Shown here piece by piece: positions 43,731 to 52,778 of a DNA stretch of 64,000 nucleotides. The stretch comes from Candidatus Heimdallarchaeota archaeon LC_2 (GTDB taxonomy: Archaea; Asgardarchaeota; Heimdallarchaeia; Heimdallarchaeales; Kariarchaeaceae): contig MDVR01000017.1 of the NCBI GenBank assembly GCA_001940725.1, forward strand, positions 5,915 through 69,914, read 5' to 3'. A program made the position numbers and the translations under genes. Every line of letters begins with the position of its first letter. The stretch's first letter is position 1. Under the pieces are notes generated by a model. That model was not told the origin of the DNA and searched no databases. It saw nothing but the letters and a program-made list of their open reading frames with translations.

Positions 43731-45581
43731 TTATTTTAGGGTGATAACTTGGTCCATCATATCAGCTTCAGCTTCCAGCGATAACTCATACATTAATTCC
43801 CTAGTAGGTATGCCTCTATCGTCCCACTTTCTAAGTCTATAATAATGGCTTAACAACTTCTCATAATCATTTTTGTTTAGATGTTTGTCAGTGTAAGATC
43901 CTCCATCTTTAAGTCCTTCATTAAACCATCTTGCAGGAGGATAATCCATATTGCGATTCCACTGTTTGCCCTCAGCTAAGAATTCTCTTACCCAATAGGC
44001 CCTCATTAATGCATAAATCCGATCAGCCACCTCAAATACTTCATCAAGATTCCAATCATCCCTTCCAGTGACTTTTTGTAAGAATTTAGGATAGTTTTCC
44101 AAATCATAACCAAGTTCAATCCATGGAAATCTACAAGTTGTTAAGCTTTCAAACATTCCTCCACGGATCCGTTGCAGTTCAATAACTTTAGCTGCTTTAT
44201 CTTCAGTATAGGCGTCGCGCTCAGAGTGCTGAATCTCCCACTGAATAACCCATGCATCTTTGTGATGTGCGCCTATGGGAGACGTTCCGAAAGACAATGC
44301 CATGCCTGGAACAGTTCCTGCATTATAAGCAGAAGCCTCTAATCCTTTGACTTGAATTGCCCAATTCTTTGCTTGATCACCCCATCTTTCTGCCATCCTC
44401 ATCGTACCCTCAGCTAGTAGATTACCAATATCATCTGAACGCATAGTTAAACGAGTGATTAATTCTTTTGATTTTTCATAATTACCAAAACCATAATCAT
44501 CACCTAATATACCATTTTCTGCTGCTTCAGCAGCCATTCCGAGGACAGAACCAAGTGAAATTGTATCCAAGCCATAATCATCAGCCATATAGTTAAGAGT
44601 TCCAACTTTAGGCAGATCACCAATACCTATATTCGGACCCAACATGCCAATATTTTCATAATCTAATTCTGAATCGTTCCCATCTTCGTCCTTAATGACC
44701 ATCCCACATTGCATATTACATCTAGGACATCCATATTGTGTGATTTTTGTTTCACCGAGTTTATCCCCATCAACTTCTTTGGCTTTAGAGAATTTACCAG
44801 CTGTGAAATTGTTTACAGGTAAAGTACTAGTCTCTTGCAAAAATTCCAAAATCATTGTGGTACCCATTCTCATCCATTCTGAATAGAATCCCGCTTTCTT
44901 GACATCTTTGTAACCATCACTTCCCAACTTCTTTGTTTCTTTTTCATGAACAACAGGAAAACTGCCTGTACCAATAACAACAATTGATTTCAGATTTTTT
45001 GAGCCCATAACTGCACCCATACCCGGCCTACCACCGGATCTTCCTTCTTGACTTCGTACAGTAGCATATTTCACAAGATTTTCTCCTGCTTGACCTATAG
45101 AAAGAAAACCTGATTTTTTACCATATTTTTCCATAAGATATTCTTCAGTATCATATGTACCTTTCCCCCAAATTTCAGAAGCATCTAAAAATTCAATCTG
45201 GTCATTTCTAATTACAACATATGTTGGGGAAGCAGCCTTTCCTTTAACAATAATTCCATCATAGCCAGCCTTCTTTAATTGGGGACTCGCCCGAGTTCCT
45301 AGATTCCCATCTCCGTATCCCCCTGTGAGAGGGCTTTTGGAGGCCACGATCATCTTACTACTGGATGGTAACATAAGACCTGAAAGGGGGCCGATTGCAA
45401 AAACCAACCAATTGTCTGGATCATAAGGGGCGGTTCCAGTCGGAACATTATCCCATAGCAGTTTTACTGCGAATCCACGTCCACCAATAAATTTGGTTTC
45501 CCATTCTTTGGGATATTCAAAGTTAGAAGCTGTTTTTGATGACATATCTAACATCAACAATTTACCATGATAGCCACTCAT
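43731..45581 (-). CDS. aor: Aldehyde:ferredoxin oxidoreductase (tungsten pterin enzyme)
   Basis: A 616-residue AOR-family enzyme. Key features: FIGGRGFAVKLLWD near the N-terminus, GYGDGNLG / RASPQLKKAGYDGI, and the 4Fe-4S cysteines C285, C288, C292 (CPRCNMQC) with the fourth at C483 (LTTCRFPW). The enzyme oxidises aldehydes to acids, reducing ferredoxin, and uses a bis-pterin tungsten cofactor. The MoaD-like gene directly downstream fits cofactor supply. Subfamily (AOR, FOR, WOR) cannot be fixed by eye. Confidence 0.94.
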   Translation of the reverse strand: MSGYHGKLLMLDMSSKTASNFEYPKEWETKFIGGRGFAVKLLWDNVPTGTAPYDPDNWLVFAIGPLSGLMLPSSSKMIVASKSPLTGGYGDGNLGTRASPQLKKAGYDGIIVKGKAASPTYVVIRNDQIEFLDASEIWGKGTYDTEEYLMEKYGKKSGFLSIGQAGENLVKYATVRSQEGRSGGRPGMGAVMGSKNLKSIVVIGTGSFPVVHEKETKKLGSDGYKDVKKAGFYSEWMRMGTTMILEFLQETSTLPVNNFTAGKFSKAKEVDGDKLGETKITQYGCPRCNMQCGMVIKDEDGNDSELDYENIGMLGPNIGIGDLPKVGTLNYMADDYGLDTISLGSVLGMAAEAAENGILGDDYGFGNYEKSKELITRLTMRSDDIGNLLAEGTMRMAERWGDQAKNWAIQVKGLEASAYNAGTVPGMALSFGTSPIGAHHKDAWVIQWEIQHSERDAYTEDKAAKVIELQRIRGGMFESLTTCRFPWIELGYDLENYPKFLQKVTGRDDWNLDEVFEVADRIYALMRAYWVREFLAEGKQWNRNMDYPPARWFNEGLKDGGSYTDKHLNKNDYEKLLSHYYRLRKWDDRGIPTRELMYELSLEAEADMMDQVITLK

Positions 45582-45739
45582 TACATTTTCAAAGTGAATT
45601 CTTGCTACTTTAAATTATACGAGTGTTGATTGTTTTTACGTTGTAATTTATAGGTTACAATCGATAATCTAGGCTTTTCTAAATAAGAATCTTCCAACAC
45701 TGTAGTTAAAATGCAAAATTACTTTCCTCGAGTAGAAAT

Positions 45740-47092
45740 TTAAGTAATTTCAAACTTTTCTGATGGTGTTGATAGTCCAATTCTAGATGGTATTTTCTTT
45801 GATAGGATTATTGATGAAATTAATAAAATAACACCCGTAAACATGAAGACAAATATGAGGCTCTCACCCTTATCATCAGTTAAGATTGTCATAATCTGCC
45901 AAATTACACCTAATAATAATGATGAGAGAGTTCGGCCAATTGAAACATAAACACCCAAAACCCCCATCGCAACACCTCTTTGATTATTTTCGGAATTATG
46001 TGAAGTCGCCCCATTACACGCAAGGTATGAAGTCATAATGTTAGCCATATAAAATGCAAAAATTCCAATCACCATCCACAATTGAGTTACCTGAGTAATA
46101 AGAATTAATAGAAAACCGTTTAAAACTAGACTTACCAGGATTGGATTACGATAGCCAAGCTTATCTGATATTGAGCCTAAAAATGGTTTTAGAGGAAATA
46201 AAAGTAAAGTTCCCAAAGATAAAACATATGCCACATCACCCTCAGTGTAACCTAGAGACAAAACTACCAATAATCCAATAAATGATTGAAAGAAGAATTC
46301 TCCAAAGGCAACGACAAACTGAAGTTGATAAACAGGTCGTAAATTCTTATCATTTGACATCTCTCGAAAAGAATTGTAGGAATTTCGAAAAGAATACCCT
46401 AAACTCTTCAATTTTGAAGGTACAATCTTTCTTTCTTCATCAGATAGTGTTTCTCGTAGCGTAAATGAATTAATTATAATTCCGATTATACCAATAATGG
46501 ATGAACCAAGAAATATTAAATTCAGGCTAATTGGTTGATTGAATCCTATTGTGATAGACCCAATATCAACTAATCCAAATGTAAGATAGTTTGAATTGAT
46601 CCTGACAGATCCTTCATCTAACAATATTTTAACAATAAAAGTACCGACAATTATTGCCACATCTGCACCTTGGAAAACGAACCCATTGATTTTCCCATAA
46701 TTATCTTTTGCAATATCTCCTATATATGCAAATAAAGCAGGATAATAAAAGGTCATCCCAAAGCCTAATAGTACAGTTGCTATTAAATCATAAATCCAGC
46801 TAGTTGATAAATACAAAACAAAATGAGCAAGAGAATAAAATCCCAAAGCAACTAAGAGTAAAGGTTTCCGCCCCACAACTTGTGAAAATTCACCAATAGG
46901 AATTCTGAAGAATATCTGAATAAAATTTCTTAAACCAAATATGAAACCTATAATTAGGGCTGAGGTTTGAAATGTATTCAAATGAATACCCAAATAAGCC
47001 ATTATCATAACTTGAAGAAAAGTAGCAAAAAGAGAAACATTAGCTGCAACTAAAACCTCTCTTTTGAATATTCCCACATTTTCAGAAATCAT
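45740..47092 (-). CDS. MFS transporter
   Basis: A 450-residue, twelve-helix major facilitator with VVGRKPLLL loop between helices 2 and 3 (the G-x-x-x-G-R-K motif of MFS) and the repeated GVLGVYVSIGRTLSSLL in the second half. It is the intact paralogue of the interrupted gene at 40805-42085. The substrate is unknown; relatives often export drugs or small metabolites. Confidence 0.88.
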   Translation of the reverse strand: MISENVGIFKREVLVAANVSLFATFLQVMIMAYLGIHLNTFQTSALIIGFIFGLRNFIQIFFRIPIGEFSQVVGRKPLLLVALGFYSLAHFVLYLSTSWIYDLIATVLLGFGMTFYYPALFAYIGDIAKDNYGKINGFVFQGADVAIIVGTFIVKILLDEGSVRINSNYLTFGLVDIGSITIGFNQPISLNLIFLGSSIIGIIGIIINSFTLRETLSDEERKIVPSKLKSLGYSFRNSYNSFREMSNDKNLRPVYQLQFVVAFGEFFFQSFIGLLVVLSLGYTEGDVAYVLSLGTLLLFPLKPFLGSISDKLGYRNPILVSLVLNGFLLILITQVTQLWMVIGIFAFYMANIMTSYLACNGATSHNSENNQRGVAMGVLGVYVSIGRTLSSLLLGVIWQIMTILTDDKGESLIFVFMFTGVILLISSIILSKKIPSRIGLSTPSEKFEIT

Positions 47093-47245
47093 TGTAATTT
47101 TATATAAACTACTCTTTGACTAAATTTACAATTACAATTCTTTTTATTAAACAATCGCAAATCATCAAATGATCTAAATTAACTAGTGAAATTACCTATC
47201 TGAACACAAAAAACAAAAAAATGAATCTGAGAATAAGAAATTGGA

Positions 47246-47749
47246 ATGGCTGACATAAACTCAATAGAAACAAAATTTACTAAATCACTAGAGGATATTC
47301 AATCTAGTTGGACAGATATACAGAAATTGGTTGAAAACGTCCGTGCGGATGCTAATTCGGAATATACAAAATTAAAATCAGATCATGTTGACCTAAAAAG
47401 TAAATATGACGAAGCTAAATCTAAATTAGATCATATTGAAGGACAATTGGCTGAAACTGTAGGAAGGTTGGAAACTATGTCCAAAACAACTTCTAAGGGC
47501 GTAAATGCTATGGAGCTATTAGACGTTTATCTCGTACTTATGGAGCAAGTTTTTGAAAGTGGACCACATGTAAGACTGCTTCTAATGTTGCATGGTGATT
47601 CGGAAAAATTTACGTTAAACGACCTCACAACAGCTTCAGGCATCTCAGGAATTCAAGTAAGACAGGCTTTGTTTGATCTTAGAAATGCTAAGATATTGGA
47701 TTATGATGATGAAACTCAGGAAGTAACCCTTAAACAAAGATTCTTATAA
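47246..47749 (+). CDS. Coiled-coil protein with winged-helix-like C-terminus
   Basis: A 167-residue protein. Residues 5-80 form a long, charged coiled coil (SLEDIQSSWTDIQKL...KLDHIEGQLAETVGRLET). Residues 95-167 look like a winged helix (LLMLHGDSEKFTLNDLTTASGISGIQVRQALFDLRNAKIL). It could be a DNA-binding or complex-scaffold protein. No specific family is recognised. Confidence 0.6.
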   Translation: MADINSIETKFTKSLEDIQSSWTDIQKLVENVRADANSEYTKLKSDHVDLKSKYDEAKSKLDHIEGQLAETVGRLETMSKTTSKGVNAMELLDVYLVLMEQVFESGPHVRLLLMLHGDSEKFTLNDLTTASGISGIQVRQALFDLRNAKILDYDDETQEVTLKQRFL

Positions 47750-47875
47750 CCCTATTCGAGTGATATGTAAAAAATTCATTCATGAAGCCGTAGATCCTAT
47801 AACTATATTTTCGATATTAAATTAAGCCATCTAAATCACATTAACTTTATTTATTAGATAAATGATACTTCCTTT

Positions 47876-48451
47876 ATGCTGGTAAAACCTAACATAATAC
47901 TACTTTTAATAATATTCCAAATTTTTAGTTTTTCTACAATTTTAGCTACAAATGCTGCAGTAGGTGCTGAAGAGACTCCTAAAGATGCAATCATCGGCAC
48001 TAATACGGGCAATATAAGTTCAAATTCAGCAGGTGGAAGATATTTTTTTAATTTCTCAACCGAAGCTGAGAAATCATATGACTTTGAACTTAATGGAGAT
48101 AGTAACACAGCATTCGATCTATTTTTGTTCGATATTACTTTCTTGCCTGGAAAAGTTCCTGATGATTCAGCAGAATATGCTGAAACAAATTCGTATCCTG
48201 TAACAATTGAAGGATATGTCAGTGAGGATAGCTGGGTATTAATACAAGTTTTCTCAAATCACATTGATGGAGGTATTGGAGATTTCACATTATCAATTTC
48301 TGAAACTAGCTCATCATCAAGTAGTACCAATACATTAGATCCAACTAATGATTCAGATTCAACAGAATCCCCTGCTTTTGATTTCATACTCGTTACATTC
48401 ACAATGATAATTTCGTTGATAATCATAAACGTCAAACGAAAACTAAATTGA
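47876..48451 (+). CDS. Secreted surface protein with PPC-like beta domain and membrane anchor
   Basis: A 191-residue protein: signal peptide (1-27), a beta-sandwich (about 35-145; GRYFFNFSTEAEKSYDFEL, FDLFLFD) of pre-peptidase C-terminal type, a Ser/Thr-rich stalk (SSSSSSTNTLDPTNDSDST), and a C-terminal SPAFDFILVTFTMIISLIIINVKRK anchor truncated here to its key parts: SPAFDF, helix, KRK. The anchor resembles the end of the LanC-like protein at 31061. Function: cell-surface binding, inferred. Confidence 0.65.
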   Translation: MLVKPNIILLLIIFQIFSFSTILATNAAVGAEETPKDAIIGTNTGNISSNSAGGRYFFNFSTEAEKSYDFELNGDSNTAFDLFLFDITFLPGKVPDDSAEYAETNSYPVTIEGYVSEDSWVLIQVFSNHIDGGIGDFTLSISETSSSSSSTNTLDPTNDSDSTESPAFDFILVTFTMIISLIIINVKRKLN

Positions 48452-48589
48452 AAATAAATCCAATTACAACATTTCAAATCTAAACTGATGGTTCTTTCAA
48501 TTTTCCGATAAAACTTATTAAATTATAAGTGGTTATTTTTTAACACTTTAGAGGAAAATAATTTAAAGTATGCAAGCAATAAGTGCTAT

Positions 48590-49315
48590 ATGGACGAATT
48601 TGATGTTGAAAATTATTTTTACCCAAAATCAAGTATAGGCATCAAATCAACCAAGACTGAGGATTTTAAACTTTTAATAGAAATATTTTTTCCTCAAACT
48701 TTCTTCGCAATATCAATAATTTACAGTCTGATCTTATTGATAGTATCCAATTATAATGTTTCACTTGATGTATATGGTCAATCTTTAAATTCAGTAGAAG
48801 CCTACTTGATCCTCACTTTACCTGTAATTGTAGTATTACTTTATCAAAAATTTGGTTTAATTACATTACCAAGTTTTGCAAATGGAGTTTACCAGTTACT
48901 TTATCAAGATTACAATCTTCCCGAAAGGGTCGAATTTTTTTCTTTGTCAATCCATGGAAGAATAATTTTACTATCTACATACTTTTTGCTTGGATTTTAT
49001 ATGGCCTACAAAAGGTTTGACAATTTAGCTGATGATGGTATAATAGTGTACTACATTGCATATTTGTCAATTACCATCAACGTTTTGCTTGAATATTTTA
49101 GCAATAATGGTTCTGGTTTCCTTGCAATTTTTCTAGTAATATTTATTACAATTTTCATTTTTTTTATGTTCCAGACCATATCTGCATTTGCAATTGGATT
49201 TTTAATAGGGCTCTATATAATTAGGAAACAAATGAGAAATAATAATTTAAATTTTCTTTATCCAAGCGCTGATGGTCAGGAGGATACTCAAATTCCAAAT
49301 CGATTTAATTATTGA
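48590..49315 (+). CDS. Multi-pass membrane protein, unknown function
   Basis: A 241-residue protein with a soluble N-terminus (MDEFDVENYFYPKSS) followed by about six hydrophobic helices, ending in a polar tail. I recognise no family; the topology recalls small membrane peptidases such as rhomboids, but the GxSG motif is not seen. Confidence 0.6.
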   Translation: MDEFDVENYFYPKSSIGIKSTKTEDFKLLIEIFFPQTFFAISIIYSLILLIVSNYNVSLDVYGQSLNSVEAYLILTLPVIVVLLYQKFGLITLPSFANGVYQLLYQDYNLPERVEFFSLSIHGRIILLSTYFLLGFYMAYKRFDNLADDGIIVYYIAYLSITINVLLEYFSNNGSGFLAIFLVIFITIFIFFMFQTISAFAIGFLIGLYIIRKQMRNNNLNFLYPSADGQEDTQIPNRFNY

Positions 49316-49345
49316 ATAATAGTATATATTAACTAATATTAGTAA

Positions 49346-49678
49346 TTATACGGCTCCTATATCACGAATAAAATCTTGTATGGAATTAATTAAGAATTGC
49401 TCGTCAATAGTAATGAAATCATCCTCATTGGCCACTGCAGTTGCATTTGTTGCGGCATCTTTTAAGAAATTATTCATTACCTTTTGAAATTCACTTTCAT
49501 CAAGATCTGATTTTAATATTGAAACAAGTTGATCTTCCAGTTTTTCAAAATCAATTTTTACCTGATCTAATAGTGCCTGTTCATCCTCTGTTATCTCACC
49601 ATCAAAGAGGGCTACCTCAAATAGATCATATATACATTTTTTAATTGCCGCATTAATTTCTTCTGCTGTTCGATACAT
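49346..49678 (-). CDS. TerB-like acidic helical protein (intact copy)
   Basis: A 110-residue all-helical protein. It contains DLFEVALFDGEITEDEQALLDQV, where ALFDGEIT-x-x-E resembles the helical TerB (tellurite-resistance B-like) fold that carries a DG-x-I-x-x-E motif. Acidic residues could bind a metal. The 5' half of this gene is repeated twice downstream as part of an exact amplification. It is divergently arranged with the nitrilase. Confidence 0.55.
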   Translation of the reverse strand: MYRTAEEINAAIKKCIYDLFEVALFDGEITEDEQALLDQVKIDFEKLEDQLVSILKSDLDESEFQKVMNNFLKDAATNATAVANEDDFITIDEQFLINSIQDFIRDIGAV

Positions 49679-49826
49679 TGTGAACCTATTCTTTGTGTTG
49701 TTAGAAACTATATTCTATAAAAGAACACTCTCATACTAATAATTAAACAGCTAATGAACTTAATTGATTTTCACAAATATTTAATTTGCAACCCTTAAAT
49801 AAAAAAACTAAATCTCTATCACTAAT

Positions 49827-50045
49827 ATGAGAGTTTTGAAAAATCCAAAATTGCATTTTGTACTGTTTCAAATGAATGTGGAATTCGGTAATTCCAAAGA
49901 AAATTTCAAGAGAGTATCAGATTTTTTAGATAAACAGAATATTAGGGAAAATTCTTTTCTTATCTTACCTGAATTATTTCTAACTGGGTATCATAAAGAA
50001 GAAATTAATGCGGCATCTTTTAAGAAATTATTCATTACCTTTTGA
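49827..50045 (+). pseudogene. Truncated nitrilase 5' fragment, copy 1
   Basis: Identical to the first 59 or so residues of the intact nitrilase at 50943, through TGYHKEEI. The frame then runs into the reversed TerB-like sequence and stops. It includes the catalytic Glu but lacks the Lys and Cys, so it is inactive. Confidence 0.85.
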
Positions 50046-50236
50046 AATTCACTTTCATCAAGATCTGATTTTAATATTGAAACAAGTTGATCTTCCAGTT
50101 TTTCAAAATCAATTTTTACCTGATCTAATAGTGCCTGTTCATCCTCTGTTATCTCACCATCAAAGAGGGCTACCTCAAATAGATCATATATACATTTTTT
50201 AATTGCCGCATTAATTTCTTCTGCTGTTCGATACAT
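49991..50236 (-). pseudogene. Truncated TerB-like fragment, copy 2
   Basis: Identical to the first 76 residues of the gene at 49346-49678; the last third is replaced by a few codons (LISSL) from the antisense of the nitrilase fragment. Confidence 0.82.
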
Positions 50237-50384
50237 TGTGAACCTATTCTTTGTGTTGTTAGAAACTATATTCTATAAAAGAACACTCTCATACTAATAA
50301 TTAAACAGCTAATGAACTTAATTGATTTTCACAAATATTTAATTTGCAACCCTTAAATAAAAAAACTAAATCTCTATCACTAAT

Positions 50385-50603
50385 ATGAGAGTTTTGAAAA
50401 ATCCAAAATTGCATTTTGTACTGTTTCAAATGAATGTGGAATTCGGTAATTCCAAAGAAAATTTCAAGAGAGTATCAGATTTTTTAGATAAACAGAATAT
50501 TAGGGAAAATTCTTTTCTTATCTTACCTGAATTATTTCTAACTGGGTATCATAAAGAAGAAATTAATGCGGCATCTTTTAAGAAATTATTCATTACCTTT
50601 TGA
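50385..50603 (+). pseudogene. Truncated nitrilase 5' fragment, copy 2
   Basis: Second exact copy of the 72-residue nitrilase fragment, 558 bases after the first. Confidence 0.85.
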
Positions 50604-50794
50604 AATTCACTTTCATCAAGATCTGATTTTAATATTGAAACAAGTTGATCTTCCAGTTTTTCAAAATCAATTTTTACCTGATCTAATAGTGCCTGTTCAT
50701 CCTCTGTTATCTCACCATCAAAGAGGGCTACCTCAAATAGATCATATATACATTTTTTAATTGCCGCATTAATTTCTTCTGCTGTTCGATACAT
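50549..50794 (-). pseudogene. Truncated TerB-like fragment, copy 3
   Basis: Third partial copy of the TerB-like gene, identical to the one at 49991-50236 and 558 bases away. It faces the intact nitrilase. Confidence 0.82.
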
Positions 50795-50942
50795 TGTGAA
50801 CCTATTCTTTGTGTTGTTAGAAACTATATTCTATAAAAGAACACTCTCATACTAATAATTAAACAGCTAATGAACTTAATTGATTTTCACAAATATTTAA
50901 TTTGCAACCCTTAAATAAAAAAACTAAATCTCTATCACTAAT

Positions 50943-51737
50943 ATGAGAGTTTTGAAAAATCCAAAATTGCATTTTGTACTGTTTCAAATGAATGTGGAAT
51001 TCGGTAATTCCAAAGAAAATTTCAAGAGAGTATCAGATTTTTTAGATAAACAGAATATTAGGGAAAATTCTTTTCTTATCTTACCTGAATTATTTCTAAC
51101 TGGGTATCATAAAGAAGAAATCACCAAATCTGCTTTTGTTGACTCATCATCTAATACCATTAAGCAATTGCACGGACTAGCCTTAAAATATAATATATCA
51201 CTTTATGGTTCAATTGGAGAGAAAGTAGATGACAATTACTGTAATACTGCAGTTTTAATTACTCCAGATGGGCTGAAAGAGACCTATCGTAAAATTCATT
51301 TATTTGGACCCATGGGAGAAAAAGATCTATTTAATCAAGGAAATCAAATTAAAACGATTGAACTGGATGAAACAGTATTTGGATTATCAATATGCTATGA
51401 TTTACGGTTCCCGATGATGTATCAGAAGATGATGGCAGATAATGCAGGCATTATTCTGGTAGTAGCAGAATGGCCTATTGCAAGAATAAATCATTGGTCT
51501 GCTTTGTTAAAGGCAAGAGCGATTGAGAACCAAGCCTTTGTCATTGGATTGAATCGAGTTGGCAAAGATCCTGATTACACTTACGGAGGTCACTCAGCGA
51601 TTTATTCACCATATGGAGATGTTGTTTGTGAAATAGCAAATTCAGAAGAAGGATTTATCGAGTGTGAAATAGATTTAGCCCTCATTGATAAATTTAGAAA
51701 TCAATTTGATGTAAGATTGGATAGAATTCTAAAATAA
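50943..51737 (+). CDS. Nitrilase-superfamily carbon-nitrogen hydrolase
   Basis: A 264-residue amidohydrolase with the Glu-Lys-Cys triad: E49 in ILPELFLTGY, K117 in YRKIHLFG, C151 in SICYDLRFP. GLNRVGKDP and YGGHSAIYSPYG complete the fold. Length and CYDLRFP fit omega-amidase-like (NIT2/YafV) members, which hydrolyse alpha-keto acid amides, but substrate is not certain. Its 5' 177 bases are also present in two upstream truncated copies; this is the only complete one. Confidence 0.92.
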   Translation: MRVLKNPKLHFVLFQMNVEFGNSKENFKRVSDFLDKQNIRENSFLILPELFLTGYHKEEITKSAFVDSSSNTIKQLHGLALKYNISLYGSIGEKVDDNYCNTAVLITPDGLKETYRKIHLFGPMGEKDLFNQGNQIKTIELDETVFGLSICYDLRFPMMYQKMMADNAGIILVVAEWPIARINHWSALLKARAIENQAFVIGLNRVGKDPDYTYGGHSAIYSPYGDVVCEIANSEEGFIECEIDLALIDKFRNQFDVRLDRILK

Positions 51738-51742
51738 TATTA

Positions 51743-52702
51743 TCAAAGTAATTGACTTAAAATTTCAGACAATTGTACTTCGTCCTTTAACTGCACTTGT
51801 AAATCTGAAAATATATTTCTATTAGAGTCAATTTGCTCAGGTGTTAATCTAGTCAATGCTTCTTGGAGGACTTCTCCACCATTCTCATCCTTTATGATAC
51901 AGGAGACATGGTAAGAAGCAGAACTTGGAAATTTTTGCTTGGTATCTTCATTTTCACCCCATCCAGGTTTAATAATTTTCAATTCAGCCTTGATTATTTT
52001 CTCTTTACACACATTACATGTTGCCCGACTTGATTTTGCCAATTCAAAAATTGAAAACTTCCCTCGAGGCTTTGTCCATTCTTGACTCGTAAATATTTCA
52101 ATATTCGGAATACTTTTTTCCAAATCTTCATCTTTCGGGTTAATAAGTACTTTGGACCCTTTATTTGCATAAACCATTATCTTTTCATCCGATCCGAGTT
52201 TGGATAACCCTTTTAGAATTACAATTTTATCAGTCTTTTCTAATTTTAATTTAGTATGTTCATTCCATAAAACAATTTTACGTCTGTTATCATTATCTTC
52301 AACGTAGATAGTGCGTGATTGATTCTCACTTCCTGATTCATCGATATCAAGTTTAGGTTTCATAGCTTTTAATATGTGACCTTTAACATTTACTGTTTTT
52401 TCTTCTTCTCCAAGCTCTGAAATTCCTTGTATTGCGAAGGCAGACTGCGTAGCTTTTTTCTTAACCTCTTCGAGTTGTTCCAAAACATCTTTTGTGATTT
52501 TATCACTAACATCTGCATGAATAACCAAATCAGGAAAATTATCAATAGCACATTTAAGATGAAACCATCGCATCCCGGTTCTAACTGATCCTCCCATTGA
52601 AAATTCATATTCTTCACCCAATCGAGGTTCATCTTTCTGGATTTTTAATTTACAAAATCGACATCCAGCTCTTGATGATTTGGACAATTCAATGATATTC
52701 AT
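51743..52702 (-). CDS. PARP-type zinc finger / OB-fold / PARP-type zinc finger protein
   Basis: A 319-residue protein. Finger 1: ELSKSSRAGCRFCKLKI with C14, C17, H48, C51. Finger 2: ELAKSSRATCNVCKEKI with C229, C232, H265, C268. The C-x2-C...H-x2-C spacing and the KS-x-RA-x-C entry match the zf-PARP fingers of PARP1 and DNA ligase III (YAKSGRASCKKC in human PARP1). Between them, about residues 100-190 form an OB-fold of RPA type (VKGHILKAMKPK, KIVLWNEHTKLKL). The likely job is to recognise nicks or single-stranded breaks. No catalytic ADP-ribosyltransferase or ligase is attached. Confidence 0.88.
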   Translation of the reverse strand: MNIIELSKSSRAGCRFCKLKIQKDEPRLGEEYEFSMGGSVRTGMRWFHLKCAIDNFPDLVIHADVSDKITKDVLEQLEEVKKKATQSAFAIQGISELGEEEKTVNVKGHILKAMKPKLDIDESGSENQSRTIYVEDNDNRRKIVLWNEHTKLKLEKTDKIVILKGLSKLGSDEKIMVYANKGSKVLINPKDEDLEKSIPNIEIFTSQEWTKPRGKFSIFELAKSSRATCNVCKEKIIKAELKIIKPGWGENEDTKQKFPSSASYHVSCIIKDENGGEVLQEALTRLTPEQIDSNRNIFSDLQVQLKDEVQLSEILSQLL

Positions 52703-52778
52703 TCAAATTTATTTGATAATAAATAGTGAAAAATCCATTGTCATTATGAAGTTGGTTTGTTGAAAATATACTTAATTA

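Larger units (their letters stand above)
49451..51122 (+). repeat. Exact 558-bp tandem triplication
   Basis: Three copies begin near 49451, 50009 and 50567 and appear identical. Each holds the 5' half of the TerB-like gene (-) and the 5' fragment of the nitrilase gene (+). The junctions (about 50000-50017 and 50558-50575) read gaagaaattaatgcggca, which belongs to the reverse strand of the TerB-like gene (complement of about 49646-49663). It bridges the nitrilase (agaagaaat, 9 shared bases) and the TerB-like plus strand (tgcggca, 7 shared bases). Confidence 0.9.

Noticed and set aside
49451..51122. Regular 558-bp repeats considered as a CRISPR or satellite array
   Set aside because: The repeats are far too long, adjacent without spacers, and contain coding fragments of neighbouring genes.
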